Of a stretch of 15,919 bases of DNA, positions 7,206 to 13,695 are shown in pieces. The position numbers and the translations under genes are program-made. How positions within the stretch are numbered: position 1 is the stretch's first letter; each line of letters opens with the position of its first letter. The notes below the pieces were generated by a model, which worked only from the letters and a program-made list of their open reading frames with translations, was not told the DNA's origin and searched no databases. Origin of the DNA: JBARRS01 sp049644345 (GTDB lineage: Bacteria; Actinomycetota; Thermoleophilia; Gaiellales; Gaiellaceae); the NCBI GenBank assembly GCA_049644345.1, contig JBARRS010000053.1, forward strand, positions 1 to 15,919. Reading direction: 5' to 3'.

Positions 7206-7211
7206 ACCCTA
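7206..7211 (-). promoter_or_regulatory. Probable leaderless -10 element (TAGGGT) for the hpnA-like gene
   Basis: On the - strand TAGGGT fits TANNNT and lies 8 bases before the ATG (complement of 7195-7197). The gene has no Shine-Dalgarno, so a leaderless transcript is plausible. It sits in the 59-base divergent gap 7198-7256. No matching -10 is seen for the + strand gene, which has only a distant purine-rich GGGGAAGGA at 7236-7244. Confidence 0.45.
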
Positions 7212-7256
7212 CAGCGCCCCTTCCAGCCGCCCTACGGGGAAGGATTCGCGACAGGT

Positions 7257-8318
7257 ATGAACCCGCGCGGCGCGATCGAGCGGCTGGACGAGTGGCGCAG
7301 GCGGGCGCTCGCGGGTAGACGGCGCCCGATCATCGTCGCTGTCGCCGGGATCCTGCTCGCCGCGACCTCCGTGGGCCTGATCGGCAAAGCGGCGAACTAC
7401 GCGAAGCTCGGCCACACCCTCGAACACGCCGACAAGCGGTGGTTCCTCGTCTGCCTTGGCGGCGAAGCACTTGCCTACATCGGCTACATGGCGGCCTACC
7501 GGGACATCGCCCGCGTCGACGGCGGCCCGCGCCTCAGCTTCTGGCTCACCGCGCGGATCGTCGCGGCCAGCTTTGGCGCGATGGTCGTCGCGACAGGTGT
7601 CGGCGCGCTCGCAGTCGACTACTGGGCCCTGCGGCGGGCGGGGGCCTCGCGCCACCGGGCGATCGCGCGGGTGCTCGGCCTCGGCACGCTCGAGTGGGCG
7701 GTGCTCGGCGCCGCCGCCTCGTTCTCGTGTCTCGCGCTTCTCCTCGGCGCGGGCCACGCGCCGCTCGGGATGACGCTGCCCTGGGTGATCGTCGTCCCGC
7801 TTTGCTACGCGGGCGCGGTCTGGGTGAGCTCGCCGAGGCGGAGGGAGCGGCTGACCGATCCGGGTCGAGGCGGCAAGATCCGCCAGGCCTTCGCCGACGC
7901 GGTTCTCGGCGTCGTCTTCGTGCGGAAGGTGATCACGGCGCCCGTCCGCGAGCGGGGCGGCGGCCTGCTCGGCACCGCCGTGTACTGGTTCGGCGACATC
8001 GTTTGCCTCTGGGCCGGGCTGAAGGCGTTCGGCGTCTCGCTCTCGACCCCCGAGCTCATCGCCGGCTATGCGACGGGCTACGTGTCGACCGCGCTGCCGC
8101 TGCCCGCGGCCGGCGCGGGCGGGGTGGACGCCGCGATGACCTACGCGCTGACCCTCGTCGGCGTTCCTCTCGCACCGGCGCTGCTGGGCACGTTCGCCTA
8201 CCGCATCTTCAACTTCTGGCTGCCGATCATTCCGGCGCTCGCAGTCGTCCCGTTCCTGAAACAGGTTCGTGAGGAGCTTCCCGACGTGGCCGTGCCGGCC
8301 GTGGAGGCATCGAAGTAG
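7257..8318 (+). CDS. UPF0104 / LPG-synthase-type flippase-like integral membrane protein (copy 1)
   Basis: A 353-residue multi-pass membrane protein of the lysylphosphatidylglycerol synthase transmembrane (UPF0104, YbhN-like) family. A basic N-terminus (DEWRRRALAGRRR) precedes the first helix (about 24-43). Further helices fall near 62-80, 101-121, 140-165, 173-191, 237-257, 264-283 and 301-332, giving about eight. The family signature is PLPAAGAGGVDAA (281-293), matching the P-x-P-x-G-x-G-x-x-E/D-A motif, followed by AYRIFNFWLP (314-323). In MprF the equivalent domain flips aminoacylated lipids; stand-alone members often sit beside glycosyltransferases and are thought to move lipid-linked products. 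No soluble aminoacyl-transferase domain is attached. The ATG at 7257 is only weakly supported: its Shine-Dalgarno-like stretch is about 12 bases away. The substrate is unknown; the nearby lipid genes are suggestive. Confidence 0.82.
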   Translation: MNPRGAIERLDEWRRRALAGRRRPIIVAVAGILLAATSVGLIGKAANYAKLGHTLEHADKRWFLVCLGGEALAYIGYMAAYRDIARVDGGPRLSFWLTARIVAASFGAMVVATGVGALAVDYWALRRAGASRHRAIARVLGLGTLEWAVLGAAASFSCLALLLGAGHAPLGMTLPWVIVVPLCYAGAVWVSSPRRRERLTDPGRGGKIRQAFADAVLGVVFVRKVITAPVRERGGGLLGTAVYWFGDIVCLWAGLKAFGVSLSTPELIAGYATGYVSTALPLPAAGAGGVDAAMTYALTLVGVPLAPALLGTFAYRIFNFWLPIIPALAVVPFLKQVREELPDVAVPAVEASK

Positions 8319-8372
8319 CGGTGGCGTTGGTACCGTGGGTCTGCGGCGTGCTCCTTTCCTCCTCCAGCCGGC

Positions 8373-8392
8373 TCCGGGCCCGCGTACCCGGA
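8373..8392 (+). other. Gap 8319-8422 with a small hairpin
   Basis: TCCGGG and CCCGGA form a 6-bp stem with an 8-base loop in the 104-base stretch between the two flippase-like genes. The stretch also holds a possible upstream GTG start (8321) for the second gene, which would put the hairpin inside coding sequence. No T-run follows, so a terminator is unlikely. Nothing else is recognised here. Confidence 0.25.
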
Positions 8393-8422
8393 AGGGTCTT
8401 CAGGTCGTTCGTAGAGCGGCCG

Positions 8423-9388
8423 ATGCCTAAAGAAGTGGAGCGGGTCATCCGGATGTGGAGCAACCCCAGGACGAGGCGGATCGTCAACGTCGTCTCGGTC
8501 CTGCTCGCGCTGATCGTGACCGCGCTCGCCGCCCGCCACTTCGCCTCGACAGGCTGGCCGTTCGCGCACGCGGAGCCTGTGCTGCTCACGTGCGCTTCGC
8601 TCCTCTTCCTCTCCGGCTACTTCTTCAAGGCGCACGGCTGGCGCCTCCTGATCGCAGAGCACGAGCGGCCCGACACAGGCGCGCTCGCCGCCGCATCGGG
8701 CGCGGCCTGCCTGACCGGTATCGCGCTGCCGGGCCGCTTCGACGACGCCGTCAGGGTCGTCGTGCTCAAGCGCTACCCCGGGACGCGCGCCGGCGTGAAG
8801 ACGCTCGCATTGTCACTGTTCACGCTCGGCCTAGTCGACACGGTCGCGCTGACGCCTTTCGCCTCGACCGCGGCGGCGACGACCGGCTCGCTCGTCGTCC
8901 GGATCACGCTGGCGATTGTCGCGTTCGGCGGCGTCGGTGCCGCAGCCGTCGTGATCGTGATGCCTCGGCTCGGACGCTCGGCCCGGCTCGTCCGCTACCG
9001 CCTCACGGGGTGGCTCGCCGAGCACGCGCCGTCCACCCGCGAGGCGACGAAGGGGTTCTGGCTCGTGCTCGCCTCCTGGCTCGTCCGGAGCGCTGGGCTC
9101 TGCCTGCTGCTCGGCGCGCTCGGCATCGGGCTCTCCTTCCCGCTCGCGATCGCGTTCCTGACCGCGGGCGCCGCCTCTGCCGCCCTGCCCGTTGCGCCCG
9201 CCGGCGCGGCGACACAGGTCGGCGCCGGTGCGGCGTTGCTCGTCGCCTCGGGCGTCGGCGCCTCGCAGGCAATCTCGTTCGCGATCGCCGCCCAGACACT
9301 CGTGATCATGGTGGCGGCCGTCGTCGTGCTCGGCGTCACCGCCTGGCACTTCGCGCGGCGCTTCGCCGTCGCGCGCGTCGCCGTCTAG
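8423..9388 (+). CDS. UPF0104-like flippase-type integral membrane protein (copy 2)
   Basis: A 321-residue multi-pass membrane protein with the same architecture as the gene before it but diverged. After a basic N-terminal helix (KEVERVIRMWSNPRTRR) come a first helix (about 20-37) and a second near 53-70. The family-like loop ALPGRFDDAVRVVVLKRY lies at 101-118, and paired glycine/alanine-rich helices follow. The late motif ALPVAPAGAATQVGAGA (254-270) corresponds to the P-x-x-P-x-G-x-x-x-x-E segment of LPG-synthase TM proteins, but its acidic residue is missing. The start is uncertain. ATG 8423 is preferred because the codons after it (CCT AAA GAA) are AT-richer, as is common at true starts. 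GTG 8321, two bases after the previous stop, would add 34 residues, and ATG 8453 would remove 10. It is probably co-transcribed with copy 1, and its role in lipid transport is inferred from family only. Confidence 0.72.
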   Translation: MPKEVERVIRMWSNPRTRRIVNVVSVLLALIVTALAARHFASTGWPFAHAEPVLLTCASLLFLSGYFFKAHGWRLLIAEHERPDTGALAAASGAACLTGIALPGRFDDAVRVVVLKRYPGTRAGVKTLALSLFTLGLVDTVALTPFASTAAATTGSLVVRITLAIVAFGGVGAAAVVIVMPRLGRSARLVRYRLTGWLAEHAPSTREATKGFWLVLASWLVRSAGLCLLLGALGIGLSFPLAIAFLTAGAASAALPVAPAGAATQVGAGAALLVASGVGASQAISFAIAAQTLVIMVAAVVVLGVTAWHFARRFAVARVAV

Positions 9389-9392
9389 GCAG

Positions 9393-9429
9393 AAAAAGGC
9401 CCCGACCCTCGGGGAGAGGGATCGGGGCC
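9393..9429 (-). terminator. Intrinsic terminator of the tad operon
   Basis: GGCCCCGA (9398-9405) pairs with TCGGGGCC (9422-9429), and the adjoining CCCTC (9406-9410) pairs with GAGGG (9416-9420). That gives about 13 base pairs with one bulged A and a GGGGA loop. On the - strand the stem is followed by TTTTT (complement of 9393-9397), the classic intrinsic-terminator layout, 31 bases after the coiled-coil gene stop. On the + strand no T-run follows, so it may stop the convergent + gene only weakly. Confidence 0.85.
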
Positions 9430-9460
9430 CTGAGCCACCGCGCATGCCGCAAGCCTGGGC

Positions 9461-10906
9461 TTAAGCGGCTGAGATCTCCGCGTCCTCGGGCTCGTTGCCG
9501 AGCTGCTTGCGCCACCACTCGGACTCCCGGCGCTGCAGCTCGCCTTGCGCCTTCGCGACGTACTGTGCGAGCTCGGTCTCCTTGCGGGCAAGCCGCTCCT
9601 CGAGCTCTGCGAGGTAGATCTCCCGCTCTTCGATCTTGTCCTGTCGAATCGTCAGGTCGGCCTCCGTGCCAGCCTCGCGGAGCTCCACCTGGGACTCGCG
9701 CTCATCGAGCTCCTTGATCCGCTCGTGGAGCGTCTGCTCCATATCCGAGAGTCGCTGTTCGCGGCGCTCGTTTCGTTTCCGCTGTGACTCGATGAGGCTG
9801 TCGGTGCTCGAGATCGCGTGTTCACGAGCGGCCACCTCCCGCTCGCGCTCGGCGAGCCGGGTCGCCTGCTGATCGAGATCCTGGCCACGGTTCAGGTCGC
9901 GCTCGGCATGAGCGAGCTCGGCCTTGAGCCGGTTGAGCTCGGCCTCCCGTGCGGTCAGCTCCACCTCGCGCCGGTCGAGCTCAGCGGACCGCGCGACGGC
10001 GTCGCGGGCGAGCCTGCCCTTGTCGGCGAGCTCGCGCTCCAGCCGCTCCGCCTCGGACTTCAGCCGCTCCTGTTTCAGCATCAGATCTGCCTCGCGCTCC
10101 CCGAGCGCCTCGTCCTTGGCCGCGACGCGCGCCGACTCCTTCTTCTGGTCGGCCTCGCGCGCGGCCAGCTTGCGCTCGCGCTCGGAGAGCTCCTTGTCGA
10201 GGGTTCTCCACTCGTCTTCGCGTTTCGCCAGGGCCCGCTCGCGGCCGTCGAGCTTCACCGACTCTGCCCGCTGACGGGTTTCCCCTTCATGCTCGGAGCG
10301 AACGAGCTTCTTCTCGCGGTCCGCGACTGCCGCTCGCTGCTTCTCGAGCTCGCCGTAGAGCTTCTGCTTCTCGCGGTCGAAGTTCTTGAGCTCGCGGAGC
10401 TTTCGGTCGGCCTCCTCCTCCTTCTCGGCGGAGAGCGCCTGCTCGGCCGCCAGCTCGGCCTGGAGCTCGGCGACGCGCGCATGCTCCTCGTCGATCGTCT
10501 GGCGCTCGTTGCGAACGCGTCGCTCGCGCTCCTCGAGCTCCGACTGGAACTCGGCGAGCTTTGCATCGCGCTCGTCGAGCGCCGCGGCGCGGCGGGCGAG
10601 CTCCTGCTCCGAGCCCACTCCTCGCTCGTAGGCCTCGTCGCGTGTCTCGAGGAGAGCGCGCAGCTCGTGCTCGCGCGCGTGCGCGGCTGCCAGCTCGGTT
10701 CGAAGCACGTCGAGGTCGGGATTCTCGCCGGGCTCGACCTCGCGAGGCCGCGCCGTCAGCTCGAGGCGCAGCTCGACGTTGTGGCGCTCGGGGCCCTTCG
10801 GCTCCTCGACCTCGGTTTCCTCCTCCCGCCGGCGCTCGAGCTGCGCGCGCAGCCCCGTGCCGAACCCCTTTTCGGTCTCGGTCGGTTCCTTGTGCTCGTC
10901 GGGCAT
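9461..10906 (-). CDS. Long coiled-coil protein, last gene of the tad operon
   Basis: A 481-residue protein I do not recognise as a named family. Residues ~1-70 are acidic and probably disordered (many Glu/Pro). From ~70 to ~465 it is an almost unbroken run of Glu/Arg/Lys/Ala/Leu heptads with no Pro or membrane segment, predicting one long alpha-helical coiled coil. Phrases such as LxxRExELxxRE recur throughout (DRREVELTAREAELNR, ERESQVELREAG), so internal repeat expansion is likely. The C-terminus ends in an unusual WWRKQLG and an acidic tail. There is no signal peptide, so it is probably cytoplasmic. The gene starts 8 bases after the tadC stop with a good AGGAGA Shine-Dalgarno, and a terminator follows, so it belongs to the tad operon. 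It may be a scaffold or polar-localisation rod for the pilus machine. SMC- or DivIVA-like similarity is expected from composition alone. Confidence 0.85.
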   Translation of the reverse strand: MPDEHKEPTETEKGFGTGLRAQLERRREEETEVEEPKGPERHNVELRLELTARPREVEPGENPDLDVLRTELAAAHAREHELRALLETRDEAYERGVGSEQELARRAAALDERDAKLAEFQSELEERERRVRNERQTIDEEHARVAELQAELAAEQALSAEKEEEADRKLRELKNFDREKQKLYGELEKQRAAVADREKKLVRSEHEGETRQRAESVKLDGRERALAKREDEWRTLDKELSERERKLAAREADQKKESARVAAKDEALGEREADLMLKQERLKSEAERLERELADKGRLARDAVARSAELDRREVELTAREAELNRLKAELAHAERDLNRGQDLDQQATRLAEREREVAAREHAISSTDSLIESQRKRNERREQRLSDMEQTLHERIKELDERESQVELREAGTEADLTIRQDKIEEREIYLAELEERLARKETELAQYVAKAQGELQRRESEWWRKQLGNEPEDAEISAA

Positions 10907-10914
10907 CTGGTCTC

Positions 10915-11814
10915 CTAGAAGAGCTTCGATAGGTTCAGGAAGGCGGGGCCGAGGATGACGATGAACATCGCCGGGAAGATGAAGAGGACGGTCGGGAAGA
11001 GCATCTTGATCGGGGCCTTCATCGCCCGTTCCTCCGCCGCCGCTTGCCGGCGCAGTCTCGTATCGGTCGCCTGCACGCGCAGGATCCGGCCCAAAGAGAT
11101 GCCGAGCTGGTCGGCCTGCACGATCGAGCGAACGAAGGCCGAGACCTCCGGCGTGTCCGTCCGCTCAGACATCTTCTTCAGTGCCTCCTGACGCCCCTCT
11201 CCGATCCGGATCTCGTTCAGGGTCAGCCCGAACTCGTCGGTCAGCGGACCGTCCATGTGCTCGGTCAGCTTCGAGAGCGCTCCGTCGAAGCCGAGTCCGG
11301 CCTCGACGCTGACGGCCAGCAGGTCGAGCGCGTCAGGCAGCTCGGCTTTGAGTAGCTCGCGCCGCCGGCGCGCCCGGCCCCCGACGATGAAGTCCGGGCC
11401 CATGAAGCCGAGCCCGCCGAAGCAGAGCCCGAACAGGAGGAAGCCCTTCGCGCCGGCGAGCGTGCCGCCGAAGACGAACCCGAGCACGATGCCGCCGACC
11501 GCGAAGGCGCCCTTGACGGCGAGGAAGGAGCTCGGCGACGTGCGGCTCATTCCGGCTGCGAGCAGCTTCTTCTGGACCGAATCGACCGTCCCCTTTGGAT
11601 GCACCTTGAGGACGAGGCCCGCGAGCCACTCTGCGAGCGGAGCGACGACGCGCTCCCGGAACGGCTTCTCGCGCGCGCTCAAGGGCGCGCGGAAGCGGCC
11701 GTAGGTGGTAGCGCGCCGAACCGAGACCTGACGCTCCCGAGCGGGGGCGGTCGCAGCCTCGCTCAGGAGGTAGGCGGCGGCGGCGAGGCAGGCGAGTCCG
11801 AGGAAGATCAACAT
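10915..11814 (-). CDS. tadC: Tad pilus platform protein TadC (type II secretion F domain)
   Basis: A 299-residue inner-membrane protein with the T2SSF/GspF-like fold, the second platform protein of the Tad (type IVc pilus) machine. It anchors the CpaF/TadA motor. One N-terminal membrane helix (1-17) is followed by a basic cytoplasmic region (20-60) and a pair of helices around 95-145. The T2SSF helical bundle (about 158-265) carries LPDALDLLAVSVEAGLGFD (159-177), the usual TadC/TadB core motif. Two closely spaced C-terminal helices (270-290) include the phrase FPTVLFIFPAMFIVILGPAF, typical of TadC. The length matches the family. The ATG start is six bases after the tadB-fusion stop, with AGGGGGT overlapping that stop region as a ribosome-binding site. 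TadB is the alternative, but the preceding gene carries that role. Confidence 0.92.
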   Translation of the reverse strand: MLIFLGLACLAAAAYLLSEAATAPARERQVSVRRATTYGRFRAPLSAREKPFRERVVAPLAEWLAGLVLKVHPKGTVDSVQKKLLAAGMSRTSPSSFLAVKGAFAVGGIVLGFVFGGTLAGAKGFLLFGLCFGGLGFMGPDFIVGGRARRRRELLKAELPDALDLLAVSVEAGLGFDGALSKLTEHMDGPLTDEFGLTLNEIRIGEGRQEALKKMSERTDTPEVSAFVRSIVQADQLGISLGRILRVQATDTRLRRQAAAEERAMKAPIKMLFPTVLFIFPAMFIVILGPAFLNLSKLF

Positions 11815-11820
11815 TGAGCG

Positions 11821-13695
11821 TTACCCCCTGAACGAGACGATCTTCTTCAGGATCAGCGACCCGAAGGCCATCATCGTGAGCCCGAGGAAGATGAGGAAGT
11901 GGCCCCTGCTCGAGTGGTAGAGCGGGTCCATGTAGGCGGGATTGAGCAGCGTGATCGCGAACGCGACGACAAACGGGAGTCCGACCAGCACGTATGCCGA
12001 GGCACGCCCCATCGCGGTCAGCGAGCGGATCTTCCGTGCGAACTGCTGCCGTTGCCGGACGGTGTCGGCGACCATGTCGAAGAGGCCCGCGAGCGAGCCG
12101 CCGACCTGGCGCTGGATCGTCACGGCGGTGATCACGAACGAGAAGTTCTTCGAGCCGATTCGCTCCGCGGTCTCGGCCAGGGCCTCGTCCATCGGCCGTC
12201 CCAGCCGCGTGTCGGTGAGCACGCGCTTGAGCTCCTTCGCGGCAGGTTCCTGGCCCTCGTCGACGACCGTCTGGATGCCCTGCTTGAAGCTGTGGCCCGC
12301 CTTCAGCGACGCGGCCATCGTGATCAGCAGGTCAGGCAGCTGGTTCTCGAAGGCCGTCAGGCGCGAGCGGGCCTTGTGCCAGACGAAGCCGTAGGGGAGG
12401 AGTCCGCCCACGGCGAAGGCGGCGAGAATCGCCAGTGTCGAGCGGCCGGCCAGGGCGAAGAGGAGCCCGAGGCCGAAGGAGCACGACGTGATCAGCCACG
12501 CGAACTCGACGGTGCGCAGAGGCACGTCGGCCCGCTCGAGCAGCAGCTCCATCCGCCGCCAGTTGCGGCGGTGCCCGAACGCCTTTTCGGTCGCGCCGAA
12601 GAGGCCCGAGAGGACCGCGAGGCGCTCGCGCTCCTGCCCTCGCTTCACGGCGCGCTCGTTCGGCGCGACGTGGGGCTGGAGGCGCTTCCGCACCCACGAG
12701 CCCTTCGCGGAGGCGAATCCGAACGCGGCGGCGAGCAGCGCCAGCAACGCCACGGCGCCGACGATGATCAGGCTGCCCGCGGGCCCGTAGAAGACGCCGG
12801 GAAGCGGAGCCGGCTTCGGGGCTGAGACCGCCCCGTCGCCGAGGCTTGCGGGAACAGTCGTCCCGGCGGTCGCGCGGCCCTGACCCGGAATCGTGGCGGC
12901 CAGGTCCAGCCGGTCGCCCGGCCGCGCCGCGGTGACGTACTCGAGCCGCCAGGTACGCTGGAGCTCCTGGGCGATCGACGAGTAGACGTCGCCGAGGGTC
13001 TTCGAGGAGGCTGCGCCGTAGAAAGTCCCGCCGGTCGCGGTGGCCAGCTCCCGAAGGACCGTCGTGTCTGCATCGCTGCCGACTGCGATCGGGTAGACGA
13101 CGGCGCCGGCCTTGCGTGCCGCCGTGACCGCGTCCGGCTCGTGCACGCGGCTGGAGACATCACGTCCGTCGGTAAGAAGGATGATCACCCGCCCGCCGTT
13201 CTGCTCGGCCGCGAGCGCGTTCGCCGACGCGACGACGGCGTCGTACAGGGCGGTCCCCTGTCGGCTGTCCACGCTCAGCGTCCGGAGTGCGCTGTCGGCG
13301 TCGATCGTGGCGGTCGAGAAGCGGCTGAGGACGACGGCGTGCCGGCCGAAGGAGACGAGCGCGATCCGGTCCTGAGCCGGCTTTGTGGCCACGAAGGCCG
13401 CCGCGGCGCGAGCGGCATCTGCGAGCTTGGCGCCCTGCATCGAGCGCGAGCGGTCGACCGCGAGGACGACACTCTTGAAGAGGCCGAGATTCTCGGCCTG
13501 GAGCCCGACGACGGCCTGGCCGTTCTCGAGCAGCGACGGCGCGACGGCCGACGGCTTCGAGGTGACGAGCGTGGCCCGAATCGTCGGGTAGGCAGCGGCG
13601 TCGACGCCGCGCAGGCTCACCCCTGCCGCTGCCGAGGCGGCGAGAGCGAGGGCGGCGAGGGCAGCGAGGACGAGTGCGAGTCGGCGTCGGGTCAC
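11821..13695 (-). CDS. Von Willebrand A domain fused to Tad platform protein TadB
   Basis: A 624-residue fusion. Residues 1-24 form a signal peptide or anchor (basic VTRRR, then Ala/Leu-rich). A VWA domain spans about 74-255 with a complete metal-ion-dependent adhesion site: Asp81-x-Ser83-x-Ser85 (DRSRS), Thr148 (QGTALYD) and Asp176 (LLTDGRD). An Ala/Pro-rich linker leads to a membrane helix at about 307-328. TadB follows: two helices near 397-440, LPDLLITMAASLKAGHSF (453-470), the T2SSF bundle to ~560 and two last helices (566-584, 600-618). The predicted topology puts the VWA outside the membrane and the TadB bundle in the cytoplasm. The GTG start at 13695 overlaps the cpaF stop (GTGA); the frame is open for a further 45 codons upstream, but these run antiframe through cpaF. 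TadB normally is ~300 residues without VWA. No frameshift marks the join, so it looks like a genuine fusion. Confidence 0.88.
   Translation of the reverse strand: MTRRRLALVLAALAALALAASAAAGVSLRGVDAAAYPTIRATLVTSKPSAVAPSLLENGQAVVGLQAENLGLFKSVVLAVDRSRSMQGAKLADAARAAAAFVATKPAQDRIALVSFGRHAVVLSRFSTATIDADSALRTLSVDSRQGTALYDAVVASANALAAEQNGGRVIILLTDGRDVSSRVHEPDAVTAARKAGAVVYPIAVGSDADTTVLRELATATGGTFYGAASSKTLGDVYSSIAQELQRTWRLEYVTAARPGDRLDLAATIPGQGRATAGTTVPASLGDGAVSAPKPAPLPGVFYGPAGSLIIVGAVALLALLAAAFGFASAKGSWVRKRLQPHVAPNERAVKRGQERERLAVLSGLFGATEKAFGHRRNWRRMELLLERADVPLRTVEFAWLITSCSFGLGLLFALAGRSTLAILAAFAVGGLLPYGFVWHKARSRLTAFENQLPDLLITMAASLKAGHSFKQGIQTVVDEGQEPAAKELKRVLTDTRLGRPMDEALAETAERIGSKNFSFVITAVTIQRQVGGSLAGLFDMVADTVRQRQQFARKIRSLTAMGRASAYVLVGLPFVVAFAITLLNPAYMDPLYHSSRGHFLIFLGLTMMAFGSLILKKIVSFRG

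Noticed and set aside
5413..7260. A 615-codon + strand open frame across the PAP2 and hpnA-like genes
   Set aside because: It is an Arg/Pro-rich shadow crossing two genes with clear catalytic motifs; no domain is seen.
8331..8336. TACCGT as a -10 promoter for the second flippase-like gene
   Set aside because: It fits TANNNT but there is no -35, it is ~87 bases from the preferred start, and it may be inside coding sequence if GTG 8321 is used.
9393..9429. Fully bidirectional terminator between the convergent genes
   Set aside because: The T-run exists only on the - strand side; on the + strand the stem is followed by CTGAGCC, so strong termination in that direction is not supported.
9818..10918. 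A long + strand open frame (366 codons, Leu-rich) opposite the coiled-coil gene
   Set aside because: It is the mirror of a Glu/Arg/Leu heptad gene in high-GC DNA. It has no recognisable domain, and the - strand frame has a good ribosome-binding site, operon position and terminator.
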